A stretch of 64,000 nucleotides of DNA from Arthrobacter sp. PsM3 (GCF_030433895.1 NZ_JARUXE010000014.1:1-64000); one strand, 5' to 3'; positions 7,843 through 17,205 are shown, counted from the stretch's first letter. Notes: generated from the sequence alone by a model not told the origin. Made by a program: numbers and translations.

Positions 7843-9162
7843 ATGAGGCAGCGCCGCCGCACCTGGCAGACTCTTCTCGCCACCACCGCCACCCTGACCG
7901 TCGCCGCCGTCGCCCTCACCGGCTGCGGCGGGACCGCCACGGAAGCGAAGAGCACCCCGAAGGCCGCCGCCGCGTCCTTCGAGGGCAAGGGCCCCATCAA
8001 CTACGTCTCCAACCGGGACGCCTCGGGTGCCGCGAACAAGAGCATCGAGGAATGGAACGCCGCCCACCCGGAGGAGAAAGTCACGTTCATCGAACTGCCG
8101 GACTCCGCGGACCAGCAGCGCCAGCAGCTCATCCAGAACGCGCAGATCAAGTCCGACACCTTCAGCGTCCTGAACCTCGACGTCGTCTGGACCTCCGAGT
8201 TCGCCGCCAACAAGTGGATCCTGCCGCTGCCCGCGGACGCCGTCCCCACCGAGAAGATGATCCCCGCCACGGTCAACGCCGCGACCTACCGGGACTCCCT
8301 GGTCGGCGCCCCGTACTACACCGACGGCGCGCTGTTCTACTTCCGCTCGGACCTGCTGAAGGCCGCCGGCATCGCCGCCCCGCCGAAGACCTGGGACGAG
8401 ATGAAGACCGCCTGCAAGGCCATCCTGGCCCTCCCCGAAGCCGCCGGCATGTCCTGCTACACCGGCCAGTTCGACAAGAACGAGGCCCTCACGGTCAACT
8501 TCTCCGAGGCCGTGGCCTCCGCCGGCGGCTCGATCGTCGACGCCGACGGCAAGCCCACCGTCAACACCCCCGAAGCCAAGGAGGGCCTGAACCTGCTGGT
8601 GAACGGCTTCAAGGACGGAATGTTCCCCTCCGACGCCATCACCTATCTCGAGGAGCAGGGCCGCCGCGCATTCCAGGACGGCAAGCTCGTCTTTATGCGC
8701 AACTGGCCCTTCCTGCATGCCTCCCTGAGCGCCACCGACGGATCCAGCAAGGTGGCCGGAAAGTTCGACATCACCTCCATCCCCGGCACGGACGGCCCCG
8801 GCGTTTCCACCCTCGGCGGCCGCAGCCTGGCCATCTCCCCGTTCACCCCGAACAAGGCCACCGCCCTGGAGTTCGTGAAGTTCTTCACCAGCGAGGAGCA
8901 GGCCCAGAAGCGCCTCGCGCTGTCCTCCCGCGCCCCGGTCTACGCCTCGCTGTTCGAGGATCCCGCCGTCGTTGCCAAGCGTCCGTTCTTCCCCACGCTG
9001 CTGACCTCGCTGAACAACGCCCAGCCGCGCCCCAAGGTGGTCCAGTACGGCGCCACCACCAAGGCGATCCAGGAAGAGGCCTACGCGGCCATCACCGGAG
9101 CCAAGGACACGGACACGGCCCTGAACGACATGCAGGCCAAGCTCACCGAGCTGACCAAGTAA
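7843..9162 (+). CDS. Sugar ABC transporter solute-binding lipoprotein
   Basis: A 439-residue family 1 extracellular solute-binding protein. A signal peptide ends in the lipobox LTGCGG, so the mature protein is tethered to the outside of the membrane. The start has a clear AAGGAG. Motifs such as FSVLNLDVVWTSEFAANKWI and SRAPVYASLFEDPAV are typical of the maltose/trehalose/alpha-glucoside binding proteins of actinobacteria. It is followed by two permeases and a GH13 glucosidase, so it probably captures an alpha-glucoside such as trehalose, maltose or sucrose. A 14-bp hairpin after the stop may keep its mRNA level above that of the permeases. Confidence 0.9.
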   Translation: MRQRRRTWQTLLATTATLTVAAVALTGCGGTATEAKSTPKAAAASFEGKGPINYVSNRDASGAANKSIEEWNAAHPEEKVTFIELPDSADQQRQQLIQNAQIKSDTFSVLNLDVVWTSEFAANKWILPLPADAVPTEKMIPATVNAATYRDSLVGAPYYTDGALFYFRSDLLKAAGIAAPPKTWDEMKTACKAILALPEAAGMSCYTGQFDKNEALTVNFSEAVASAGGSIVDADGKPTVNTPEAKEGLNLLVNGFKDGMFPSDAITYLEEQGRRAFQDGKLVFMRNWPFLHASLSATDGSSKVAGKFDITSIPGTDGPGVSTLGGRSLAISPFTPNKATALEFVKFFTSEEQAQKRLALSSRAPVYASLFEDPAVVAKRPFFPTLLTSLNNAQPRPKVVQYGATTKAIQEEAYAAITGAKDTDTALNDMQAKLTELTK

Positions 9163-9194
9163 CCCGGCCGTAACCCCCGCAGTCCAGACCACAC

Positions 9195-9228
9195 GCCTGG
9201 CCGGCCGGTCCACCCCGGCCGGCCAGGC
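9195..9228 (+). terminator. Intercistronic hairpin after the binding-protein gene
   Basis: GCCTGGCCGGCCGG and CCGGCCGGCCAGGC form a perfect 14-bp stem with a 6-base loop and no T tract. It is probably an mRNA-stabilising or partial-termination element, which gives more binding protein than permease. Confidence 0.6.
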
Positions 9229-9256
9229 ACGCTGCAACTCCAGTTAGGTACCAAGC

Positions 9257-10333
9257 ATGACGACGACGACCGCCCCGCCCGCCGGCGCGCAGACCGGCAC
9301 GCCCCACGCCCCCGGGCCCCGCAAACGCGGCCACCGCTCCCCCGGTGAAGGCCGCATGGCCGCGATGCTGCTCTCCCCCACCCTCCTGGTGCTGGCCCTG
9401 GTGATCGTGTACCCGCTGCTCTCCGCGGTGCACCAGTCCCTGTTCCGCGCCGAATCCGGCCTGGACGCGGACGGCTTCGTCTCCGACGTGGAATCCTTCG
9501 TGGGCCTGGCCAACTATGCCGACCTGTTCGTAGGCGAATCCGGCCGGCGCTTCCTGAACGCCTTCGCCAACACCACCTTCTTCACCGTCACCACGGTGTT
9601 CCTCGAAACCGTCCTGGGCCTCTGCCTGGCCCTGGCCATGAACCGCGCCTTCCGCGGCCGGCCCTTCCTGCGCGCCAGCATCCTGGTCCCGTGGGCCGTG
9701 CCCACCGCAGTCTCCGGCCTACTGTGGCGCTGGATCTTCCAGTCCGACGGCATCGCCAACACCCTGCTCGGCAGCGAAATCCTCTGGACCGCCGAAGGCA
9801 ACGCCTCCAAGCTCGCCGTCATCATCGCCGAAGTCTGGAAGACCGCCCCGTTCATCGGCCTGCTGGTCCTCGCCGGCATGCAGGTCATCCCCGGCGAAGT
9901 GTACGAAGCCGCCCGGATCGACGGCGCCGGCTGGTGGCGCCAGCTCGGCTCCATCACCCTCCCGCTGGTCAAGCCCACACTGTTGGTCGCCGTGCTGTTC
10001 CGCATGCTCGATGCCCTGCGCATGTTCGACCTGCCCTTCGTGCTGATCGGCCCCGGCAAGGAATCCGTGGAAACCCTCTCCATGCTGGCCTGGGACGAAT
10101 CCAACCAGCTGCGCTACGGCTCCGCCTCCGCGTTCGCTGTGATGCTCTTCCTGTACGTCGCCGTCGTCGCGATCGTCTTCGCGAAGGTCCTCGGCGCCGA
10201 TGTCACCGGCGCCAAGGAACTGAAGCTGCTGTCGAAGAAAACCGCCCGGAAGAACCGCCTTGCGGCAAACCAGACACAGGCGGCCGCTGACCTGTCGAAC
10301 GCTGACCAGAAGAAGGCCGAGGCCACCCGATGA
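9257..10333 (+). CDS. Sugar ABC transporter permease (MalF type)
   Basis: A 358-residue membrane protein of the binding-protein-dependent permease family. Hydrophobic helices start near residue 35 (LLSPTLLVLALVIVYPLLSAV). The EAA loop that docks to the ATPase reads EAARIDGAGWWRQLGSITLP. The C-terminal 40 residues are hydrophilic. The downstream permease start overlaps this stop by 4 bases, so translation is coupled. No ATPase gene is present in the cluster. In actinobacteria such importers usually share a genome-encoded MsiK-type ATPase. Confidence 0.9.
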   Translation: MTTTTAPPAGAQTGTPHAPGPRKRGHRSPGEGRMAAMLLSPTLLVLALVIVYPLLSAVHQSLFRAESGLDADGFVSDVESFVGLANYADLFVGESGRRFLNAFANTTFFTVTTVFLETVLGLCLALAMNRAFRGRPFLRASILVPWAVPTAVSGLLWRWIFQSDGIANTLLGSEILWTAEGNASKLAVIIAEVWKTAPFIGLLVLAGMQVIPGEVYEAARIDGAGWWRQLGSITLPLVKPTLLVAVLFRMLDALRMFDLPFVLIGPGKESVETLSMLAWDESNQLRYGSASAFAVMLFLYVAVVAIVFAKVLGADVTGAKELKLLSKKTARKNRLAANQTQAAADLSNADQKKAEATR

Positions 10334-11250
10334 CCATCTCCGACCTCCGCAATGCCGCGGCCGACTCCGGCGCCGGCTCCTCGAACGCCCCAGCCGGCGC
10401 GCCGCCGTCGAACCGGCCCAAAGCCAAGCGCACCTGGCGCTCCTACAGCGTCTACGCCGGCCTCGCCCTGATCTTCGCCTACTGCCTGGCCCCGTTCTAC
10501 TGGATGCTGGTCTCCAGCCTCCGCCGCACCGCGGACATCTTCGACAACACCCTGCTGCCGGCCCCGTTCTCGCTGGAGAACTACGCCAAGGTCTTCGACG
10601 GCTCCACGATGTTCGGCCAGGCGCTGCTGAACTCCCTGATCGTCGCCGGCACCACCACCTCGTTCGCGCTGGTCCTGGGTGTGTTCGCCGCCTACGCGAT
10701 CTCCCGGCTGAACTTCCGCTTCAAGTCGGTGATCCTCGGTGTCATCATCGCCACCTCGATGTTCCCAGGCATCTCCGTCGTCGTGCCGCTGCTGCGGCTC
10801 TTCACGGACATCGGCTGGATCAACACCTACCAGGCCATGATCGTGCCGAATCTGTCCTTCGCGATCCCGCTGGCGGTCTGGAACCTCACCACCTTCATGA
10901 AGGCCCTGCCGTTCGACCTCGAGGAGGCGGCCATGATCGACGGCTGCACCAAGTGGCAGGCGTTCCGCAGGGTGCTGCTGCCGCTCGCCGCGCCGGGCGT
11001 CTTCACCACCGCGATCCTGACGTTCATCCACAGCTGGAACGAGTTCATCATTGCCCTGTCGATGATCAACGACCCGAAGATCCAGACCGCCACGGTCGCG
11101 ATCTCCAAGTTCACCGGTGCCACCGAATTCCAGGCGCCCTTCGGCGAGCAGATGGCCGCCGGCGTGATCGTCACCGTCCCGCTCGTAATCATGGTGCTGA
11201 TTTTCCAGCGGCGGATCGTCGAGGGCCTCACCGCGGGCGCGAGCAAATGA
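10330..11250 (+). CDS. Sugar ABC transporter permease (MalG type)
   Basis: A 306-residue second permease subunit with an ATGA overlap to the first. The EAA loop is EEAAMIDGCTKWQAFRRVLL, and the C-terminal segment VPLVIMVLIFQRRIVEGLTAGASK is typical of MalG-like subunits. It would form the channel with the 9257 product. The glucosidase start overlaps its stop by 4 bases, so all three genes are one operon. Confidence 0.9.
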   Translation: MTISDLRNAAADSGAGSSNAPAGAPPSNRPKAKRTWRSYSVYAGLALIFAYCLAPFYWMLVSSLRRTADIFDNTLLPAPFSLENYAKVFDGSTMFGQALLNSLIVAGTTTSFALVLGVFAAYAISRLNFRFKSVILGVIIATSMFPGISVVVPLLRLFTDIGWINTYQAMIVPNLSFAIPLAVWNLTTFMKALPFDLEEAAMIDGCTKWQAFRRVLLPLAAPGVFTTAILTFIHSWNEFIIALSMINDPKIQTATVAISKFTGATEFQAPFGEQMAAGVIVTVPLVIMVLIFQRRIVEGLTAGASK

Positions 11251-12887
11251 GTCCTGTCGAATCCGGCACCGTCGAGGAAACCACGCTCACGCCGGACGTG
11301 CAGTGGTGGCAGTCCGCCGTGATCTACCAGGTCTATCCGCGCTCCTTCGCCGACGGCGACGGCGACGGCGTGGGCGACCTCGCCGGGCTGACCGCGCGGC
11401 TGCCGTACATCGCCTCGCTCGGTGTCGACGGGATCTGGATGACCCCGTTCCAGCCCTCCCCGCAGCTGGACCAGGGCTACGACGTGTCCGACTACTGCGG
11501 CGTGGACCCGCTGTTCGGCACCATGGAGCAGTTCGATGCGCTGCTGGAGCTGGCGCACTCACTCGGCCTGCGGATCCTGCTCGACGTCGTCCCCAACCAC
11601 TGCTCCTCGGAGCACCCGCTGTTCCAGCAGGCCCTCGCGGCCGGCCCGGGCTCGCAAAAACGGGACATGTTCCACTTCGTTGAGGGCTCCGACGACGACG
11701 TCCCGCCGAACAACTGGCAGAGCGTCTTCGGCGGCCGGGCGTGGAGCCGTGCCAACCCGGAATCGTTGACCGACACGGACTGGTACCTGCACCTGTTCTC
11801 CGCCGGGCAGCCGGACTGGAACTGGCGCAATCCCGCCGTCGGCGACTACTTCGACGGCGTGCTGCGCTTCTGGTTCGACAAGGGCGTGGACGGGCTCCGG
11901 ATCGACGTCGCACATGCCCTGTTCAAGGCCGAGGGCCTGCCCGACTCGCCCTCCGCCGGCGGGGTGGTGGACGGGCTGCGGTCCAACCCGCAGGTCTCGG
12001 ACCAGGAGGAAGTCCACGAGGTCTACCGCCGCTGGCGCACCCTGGCCGAGAAGTACGAGCCGCACCGGCTGCTGGTGGGCGAGGTCAACCTGGAACCGGC
12101 CCGCGCCGCCCGCTACACCCGTGCGGACGAGATGCAGCAGGCCTTCGCGTTCGCATTTGTGAAACTCGGCTGGGATCCGGCCGCCTGGGCCGCCGCCGGG
12201 AACGAGCTCGAAGCTGCCCGCCGGCTCCACGGCGCCACTCCGACGTGGGCCCTGGAAAACCACGACATCGTCCGCTCCGTCACCCGCTTTGGCGGCGGCG
12301 AGCTCGGCGCCATGCGGGCCCGGGCCGCGCTAGTGGCGTTACTGGGGCTGCCCGGCCCGGCCTACCTGTACCAGGGCCAGGAGCTGGGCCTTCCCGAGGT
12401 CGACGTCCCGCTGGAGTGCCGGGTGGATCCGATGTGGGCCCGCGGAGGCGTCTGCCGCGACGGCGCCCGTGTTCCCTTGCCTTGGATCGCGGACGCGGCG
12501 CTGAACCACGGCTTTTCGCTGGCTGAACCGGCCATCGCGTTTCAGGCATCAGAACCGTGGCTTCCGCAGCCCGCGGACTGGGGCACCCACGCGATCGAAC
12601 TCCAGCAGGAGGACCCGGAGTCCTCGCTGGCGCTGGTCACCAAGGCGCTGGAAATGCGCCGGCTGCTGTGGAAGAGCGAGGTCTTCGGCCCGAACGACGG
12701 CGGCTCCTGGCGCGTCGAGGCCGGGAACCTGCTGATCTGCGAACGGAGCGCCGACTTCTTCGTGGCCGTTGCCATGGGTACCGAACCGGTGAAACTCCCC
12801 GCGGGGACCGTTCTTCTCAGCGCCGCGCCGCTGGCCGAGGACGGCTGGCTGCAGCCGGACAACGCCGCATGGGTGCTGCGCCGCTAG
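11247..12887 (+). CDS. GH13 alpha-glucosidase
   Basis: A 546-residue alpha-amylase-family hydrolase, starting at the ATG that overlaps the permease stop. The longer open frame running in from 10260 is not used. The N-terminal WWQSAVIYQVYPRSFADGDG is the standard entry of oligo-1,6-glucosidase, trehalose-degrading and related enzymes. Catalytic residues lie in GLRIDVAHAL (Asp nucleophile), VGEVNLEP (Glu acid/base) and ENHDIVRS (transition-state Asp). No signal peptide is present, so it acts in the cytoplasm on the sugar brought in by the ABC system. Exact substrate (maltose, trehalose, sucrose, isomaltose) cannot be told from the sequence. A decayed copy lies at 17507-18363. Confidence 0.92.
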   Translation: MSPVESGTVEETTLTPDVQWWQSAVIYQVYPRSFADGDGDGVGDLAGLTARLPYIASLGVDGIWMTPFQPSPQLDQGYDVSDYCGVDPLFGTMEQFDALLELAHSLGLRILLDVVPNHCSSEHPLFQQALAAGPGSQKRDMFHFVEGSDDDVPPNNWQSVFGGRAWSRANPESLTDTDWYLHLFSAGQPDWNWRNPAVGDYFDGVLRFWFDKGVDGLRIDVAHALFKAEGLPDSPSAGGVVDGLRSNPQVSDQEEVHEVYRRWRTLAEKYEPHRLLVGEVNLEPARAARYTRADEMQQAFAFAFVKLGWDPAAWAAAGNELEAARRLHGATPTWALENHDIVRSVTRFGGGELGAMRARAALVALLGLPGPAYLYQGQELGLPEVDVPLECRVDPMWARGGVCRDGARVPLPWIADAALNHGFSLAEPAIAFQASEPWLPQPADWGTHAIELQQEDPESSLALVTKALEMRRLLWKSEVFGPNDGGSWRVEAGNLLICERSADFFVAVAMGTEPVKLPAGTVLLSAAPLAEDGWLQPDNAAWVLRR

Positions 12888-12900
12888 CCCTCCCACACAG

Positions 12901-13010
12901 AAGGGCCGTCCACGTTCCATCGGGGGAAACCCGTCGCTGTATCACTCGTATCTCCTATCAGCGCTCAGAACGAGCCAAGAATTGGCGCAACAGGAACGTG
13001 GACGGCCCTT
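12901..13010 (+). terminator. Terminator hairpin with a 74-base loop
   Basis: AAGGGCCGTCCACGTTCC (12901-12918) and its exact complement (12993-13010) form an 18-bp stem followed by TTCGC. The compact form of the same hairpin (18381-18417) follows the decayed GH13 copy with only 7 bases in the loop. Here about 67 extra bases appear to be inserted in the loop. The rest of 13011-13303 shows no gene. Confidence 0.65.
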
Positions 13011-13303
13011 TCGCATGTGCTCTGGATACCAGCTGCGCAGGGAATCGGTGCCTTTCCGCGCGACTCGGTTGGAGGCGTGGGTAGCGCCCAGACCAGAGGA
13101 AGGTCCGACTTGCTGACACCATGCTCGGACGCGCATAGTCCGCTGTGGCCAGACCACGCATCTGAGCCGCTATGATCAGCTAACAGCCAGCGAGCGTTCA
13201 GGTATCGCTCAGCTATTCTGATGCTTTTGCTCAGAATTTCCTGACCCGGCCCAAGTCAATGAGCAGGGTGCGCATATGGCGTTTCGCAAGGAGATACAAC
13301 CCC

Positions 13304-14032
13304 GTGAAGAACCCCTCATCGGATGATTCGTCCAAGCACGAATTTGTCCAACCAGTTGGACCGCCGGTGGCTAGCAGCAGCTCACACGTTGGTTTAGACC
13401 TGGAGCCAGACTCTGCAGCCGATGCGCAGCAGAACGACCAGCAGACGAGGGTCTGCCGCAAATGCAGTGTTCAGACCCAAACCGTCGGCGATTACTGCCC
13501 GAGTTGCGGAACGGCCTACGTTGCCAAACGACGTTTCGCGAAGGTGAACAAGCGCATTGCGCTCATAGTTGTTATCGTCCTCGTTGCCGTGATTGCCGGA
13601 ATCGGAATCGCCCTAAATGTCCAACACACGAATCAGGTGAACGCCGAACAAGCAGCAGCGGCGGCAGCCACCGAAGCCCAGAACAGCCGAGAGGCCGAGG
13701 CCGCTCGAGCAGCGGCAGCCGCGACCGCAGCAAAACAAGCTGCCGATGCATCAAAGCGGACGCAGCGCAAAGTAATAGTCACGGCCTTGGAGGAGTCAAT
13801 CCTCAAGGATGCTGAGTCCCGCGTCACCAAGGGAGTCCTCACAGGCCCAATCACCCGGGCTTCCTGCACGCCGCTGGGTGGAGGATCGTCAGACGACTTG
13901 ACGGCCATCACGGGAACTTTCCAGTGCATCGCGGTCAATAAGACGGAGGCAGATAGTTCGTCCTCCGGCTACCGCTTTTCGGCAACTGTCAATTGGAACG
14001 AGGCTAGCTACTCCTGGCATCTGGGCAGCTGA
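13304..14032 (+). CDS. Zinc-ribbon membrane protein with extracellular domain
   Basis: The start is GTG 13304, because AAGGAG lies 10 bases upstream; the frame is open further left to 13259. The 242-residue product has an acidic, Ser-rich N-terminus and a zinc ribbon (CRKC then CPSC). One transmembrane helix, IALIVVIVLVAVIAGIGIAL, is followed by an Ala/Glu-rich coiled-coil stalk and a C-terminal domain of about 80 residues with two cysteines (ASCTP and FQCIA) that may form a disulfide. The topology suggests a cytosolic zinc ribbon and an external C-terminal domain. Function unknown. The following gene is another membrane protein with an external domain. Confidence 0.7.
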   Translation: MKNPSSDDSSKHEFVQPVGPPVASSSSHVGLDLEPDSAADAQQNDQQTRVCRKCSVQTQTVGDYCPSCGTAYVAKRRFAKVNKRIALIVVIVLVAVIAGIGIALNVQHTNQVNAEQAAAAAATEAQNSREAEAARAAAAATAAKQAADASKRTQRKVIVTALEESILKDAESRVTKGVLTGPITRASCTPLGGGSSDDLTAITGTFQCIAVNKTEADSSSSGYRFSATVNWNEASYSWHLGS

Positions 14033-14470
14033 GCAGTCAAAACTTCTCGGCAGCTGTAACGACGCCCCAATGCCTGCTCTAAAGCATCGAGCATTTGTTG
14101 CGGGCGCACACCCGTTTATGTCGTGATATTCTGCCTCAATTTGGTCACAAATATCGACTGCGGCAGTGGCTCAGGCCGGAGATTATCTTTAGTTTGAGGC
14201 CTCGACTGCTCGATCTGGGATTCATGATAATGCCCGCGAGTAGGCCGCCTGCCCGTACTTCATTTTATGTCATCGCCATGACATATGCTTCAGCGTGAAC
14301 CACCGAACGATCACAATCGTTAACACGCGTATCATCAGCTGACTTATCAACGGCAACGGACTTCATCCGCTACTGCCGCCTCAAACGCGGTAAATTCAGC
14401 CAGTCGATGCGCGCCTTCCGCAGCGTCACTCCAGTGGTCTCAAACGAACTCGAACAAATAGGGGAAAATA
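14033..14470. other. Gene-free stretch
   Basis: About 440 bases with no gene I can support, and with lower GC than the flanks. The right end contains the ribosome site GGGGAAA of the next gene, so its promoter must lie here. No clear -35/-10 pair stands out. Confidence 0.5.
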
Positions 14471-15094
14471 ATGTCCGAAATCAAGAATGAAACCGCACCT
14501 GCGGTCGTACCCGAACCGCGGGTTCAGAACGTGCAGCTCGTCGATGGAAAGCGCAAGAACGGCCTCGGCGTCGCGGCCCTGGTCGTGGGTATCGTTGCAG
14601 CGGTATTCAGTATTATTCCGCTGGTAGGCATGATCGCCTTCTTCCTGGGCCCGGTCGCCATCATCCTTGGCATCATCGCTTTCTTGCTCAAGAACCGGAA
14701 AAGGGGCATGGCAATCGCCGGAACCATTCTCGGCGTCGTCAGCCTCATCGTCGCCGGAATGATCACGGCCGCCATCGGCGCCGCCGCTAAGGCCGTGGAC
14801 GAGAGCATCAATGCCGAGCACACGGTGGAATACGTCATCACCACGTCAGGTCCTGCCACGGTCTCTTACTGGACTGGCTCTGGCAGCTCGACCGAGAAGG
14901 TTACGGCTGACTGGAAGAAGTCCATCACGTCCAAAGACCTTAACATCACAAGCCTTTCCGTGATTGGTGACTTCAGCGAAGCCACGGCCGCTGTCAGCTG
15001 CGAAATCATTGTCGACGGCAAGAGCGCAGGAAAGAACATCGGAAATGGTGCAGGCGCTAACGCTTCCTGTTCAGGAAGCACCTGGACGAAATAA
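14471..15094 (+). CDS. DUF4190 membrane protein with MmpS-like C-terminus
   Basis: A 207-residue protein. Residues about 28-105 form the DUF4190 type double-helix membrane unit (GVAALVVGIVAAVFSIIPLV, then LGPVAIILGIIAFLLKNRKR and a third stretch GTILGVVSLIVAGMITAAIG). The external C-terminal part reads VEYVITTSGPATVSYWTGSG and ends with IIVDGKSAG, resembling the beta-sandwich of MmpS/DUF4352-like lipoprotein domains. Role unknown; such proteins are common in Micrococcaceae. A terminator of the recurrent hairpin family follows. Confidence 0.75.
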   Translation: MSEIKNETAPAVVPEPRVQNVQLVDGKRKNGLGVAALVVGIVAAVFSIIPLVGMIAFFLGPVAIILGIIAFLLKNRKRGMAIAGTILGVVSLIVAGMITAAIGAAAKAVDESINAEHTVEYVITTSGPATVSYWTGSGSSTEKVTADWKKSITSKDLNITSLSVIGDFSEATAAVSCEIIVDGKSAGKNIGNGAGANASCSGSTWTK

Positions 15095-15128
15095 ATCCAG
15101 TCACGCGGGATTTGGCTCCGCAGTCTAG

Positions 15129-15170
15129 AGGCTGTCCACGTTTCCAAGAGGAACGTGGGCAGCCTTTTCT
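15129..15170 (+). terminator. Rho-independent terminator, recurrent family
   Basis: AGGCTGTCCACGTT pairs with AACGTGGGCAGCCT, followed by TTTTCT. It belongs to the same sequence family as the hairpins at 12901, 18381, 41355 and 47123. Confidence 0.8.
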
Positions 15171-15539
15171 GTGCCCGGCGGCGGTCTTGCCAGCCGCCGC
15201 CGGGCTTCGGTCGCCAACAATCACTGAGACAGGTCAGCCCGGAGCCTTGTCGTGTGGGGAAGATCAATCGGCTTTGGTTTGTAGGCATGTCCGCGCTGTT
15301 GGCGGATGTTCGGTCGAGCCCGGTTCGACACGCAGCCGAGATAGTAAGTAGATCAGGACGAAATTTGCGGGCGCGTCTCCGGGAAGTCCGGGATAGCCGT
15401 GCATCGGACAGGAATGACGCTTGGCAGGATCCGCCTCAGAAAAGCGGAACCTGGACGATCAAACGGGCATTTTTTGCGAAGTCTGGCCCAAGACGACAAC
15501 TGGCCATCCAACGATTAGTAGGGCGGAGTCACTTGGTTC
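15171..15539. other. Gene-free stretch
   Basis: About 370 bases. The open frames present have no ribosome site or recognisable product. It is probably decayed mobile-element flank, next to the IS481-like remnant. Confidence 0.4.
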
Positions 15540-15748
15540 GTTTTCCTGACTGACCGACTTGCCGCCGGTCGAGACCGTTTCCATGGCTTTGATCGGCCCA
15601 TCGGCGGCCGCCGATGGGCCGATCTTGTTAACCAAGCCCGGGACACCTTATGACGTCGGCAGAACTGTGTGACCGCACCCCTCTCAGCGTCGTCAGGCCA
15701 TGTCGCCACCAAGTGCGGGACCTTGATATCAGGGCGCATTTTGCTCAT
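15540..15748 (-). pseudogene. IS481-type transposase N-terminal remnant
   Basis: Reading leftward, ATWPDDAERGAVTQFCRRHK and VSRAW match the N-terminal helix-turn-helix of IS481-family transposases. After VSRAW the frame changes, and ADGPIKAMET continues in another frame. Nothing of the DDE core is left. Its ends are suggested by the repeats at 15774-15815. It cannot be active. Confidence 0.6.
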
Positions 15749-15773
15749 GACCCGAGCAAAACCCGTCCGAGTG

Positions 15774-15815
15774 TCCACGATGTCCTGGGACACACTGTCC
15801 ACGATGTCTTGAGAC
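15774..15815. repeat. Tandem IS-end-like repeat
   Basis: TGTCCACGATGTCCTG and TGTCCACGATGTCTTG occur 25 bases apart directly upstream of the transposase remnant. The same core is found at 2163-2201. Tandem subterminal repeats of this kind are expected at transposase-binding element ends. Confidence 0.5.
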
Positions 15816-15897
15816 TCGACAGCTGCCATCAGCGGCGAAGAACGACCACAGGTGATAGTGCATCCGCACCACGGTCCGCAGTAGACTAACCTCCGGG

Positions 15898-17205
15898 TTA
15901 TTTATCGACCAATTCCTCGCGGCCGGTCTCAGACTCGTCCACCGTCTGTTCGCCGCGCTTTTTCCGTTTGAACAGCCCTGCAACGCTCCCTCCGACCGAG
16001 CCCGCCGTACCGGCGATGGCGCCACCGACCCCCTTGACCACGGTGAGGGCCTGGGCCTCATCCGGGATCCCGTCCCCGTCGATGTCCACGCTCCGGAACG
16101 CGCGCGTTACCGTGTCGGCCGCGGTGGCTACCCCGGCGCCCACTGCCACAGCGCTCGTTGCGACGCCGCCTCCGACTGTGCTGGCAGTGCCAGCAATCCA
16201 GTTTCCCGTCACCTTCGCGGCGTCCTCCATTGCTGCGAGAGCTCGGTTCTGTTCGACATCGCGGTCTTCGCCTTCAGGATTATCCTTCATACTGACGGCC
16301 AGATGTTCGGGGAACATGTCTGGTGCATCGGCGAACGCTGCCCGGGCAGCGACGATGACGTCGCGACCGAACACGAAGCGCGTGACTCCTCCCGCCAAGG
16401 CTCCAACTCCATATTCAATCGTTGCCTGCTGCTTTCCACTCAAATTTTCTCGCACGACGTCCAGCTGACCCGTCTCCATGGTCCGAACCAAACTCTGCGC
16501 GGCGCCTCCAGGGAGGGTGTCCGCGAGCGTGTTCGCCCAGTGCGACCAGTCGGTGCGGCCAGCAGAGATCCTATTGCCGATGCCGACGATGCTTTCAGGC
16601 GACGCGCCCGATAGGTCTGTCGCCATCGTTGCGATTTGCTTCTGGCTCACGCGTTCGTTCGAGAGTCCGTAGACAAGGGCGAGGGCCTGGTCTTTGTCGA
16701 GGTCCATTCCGTGAATATCGGCAATAGCGAGCGCGAAAACCGCGGTGATCTCGAACTGCAACTGCTCATCGCCTGCGGGAAGGAGAGCAGCGGCTCGCTG
16801 TGCACCGTTCTTCGCAGTACCCAGCGCCATGTTCTTTGCGGCCTGTTTCGCAGCGCTCTTTGCGGCAAATTTGACGGCTTCCTTGCTAGTCTTCTTGGCT
16901 GCCTGTTGTCCCGCACTCTTCATGCCGGCTGCTGCCGCCCCGACTCCAGGAATCATCGCGATACCAATATCAGCCGCGATCGCGCCGGCGCTGATGAGGG
17001 CACCAGCAGTAGTGATCGAGGTTCCGTAGTGACGCTCCAACATCTGGATCACCTCAGCGGGCGTTGCGTCCGGGTGCCGCCGCCGGAGCCGCATGACGTA
17101 TTTGCGAGCGATCGAATGACGAGCACTCACGGCCTTCGCAATGTCACGCGTTGCGTCCTCGCCGACGAGCTCCGCCTCAAGCGTGATGCTCTCAATATTG
17201 GTCAT
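15898..17205 (-). CDS. Large hypothetical protein with glycine/alanine-rich helices
   Basis: A 435-residue protein that I cannot assign. Residues about 60-160 are Ala/Gly/Lys-rich, with ITTAGALISAGAIAADIGIA and a run of KSAAKQAAKNMALGTAKNGA. The middle has a helical domain with DKDQALALVYGLSNERVSQK. The C-terminus has more glycine-rich hydrophobic helices, a calcium-loop-like DIDGDGIPDEAQ, and a final basic RKKRGEQ. The glycine/alanine helices resemble membrane-active or glycine-zipper proteins of the EcsC-like type, but I see no firm domain match. The gene stands alone between an IS remnant and the GH13 pseudogene. Confidence 0.65.
   Translation of the reverse strand: MTNIESITLEAELVGEDATRDIAKAVSARHSIARKYVMRLRRRHPDATPAEVIQMLERHYGTSITTAGALISAGAIAADIGIAMIPGVGAAAAGMKSAGQQAAKKTSKEAVKFAAKSAAKQAAKNMALGTAKNGAQRAAALLPAGDEQLQFEITAVFALAIADIHGMDLDKDQALALVYGLSNERVSQKQIATMATDLSGASPESIVGIGNRISAGRTDWSHWANTLADTLPGGAAQSLVRTMETGQLDVVRENLSGKQQATIEYGVGALAGGVTRFVFGRDVIVAARAAFADAPDMFPEHLAVSMKDNPEGEDRDVEQNRALAAMEDAAKVTGNWIAGTASTVGGGVATSAVAVGAGVATAADTVTRAFRSVDIDGDGIPDEAQALTVVKGVGGAIAGTAGSVGGSVAGLFKRKKRGEQTVDESETGREELVDK

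Noticed and set aside
7684..9237. 517-codon open frame antisense to the solute-binding protein gene
   Set aside because: The product is Gly/Arg/Val-rich low-complexity noise; the opposite strand encodes a clear lipoprotein with a ribosome site.
10260..11246. Long upstream extension of the GH13 frame
   Set aside because: It overlaps the MalG-type permease in another frame and is Arg/Pro-rich. The ATGA-overlapping ATG at 11247 is the natural start.
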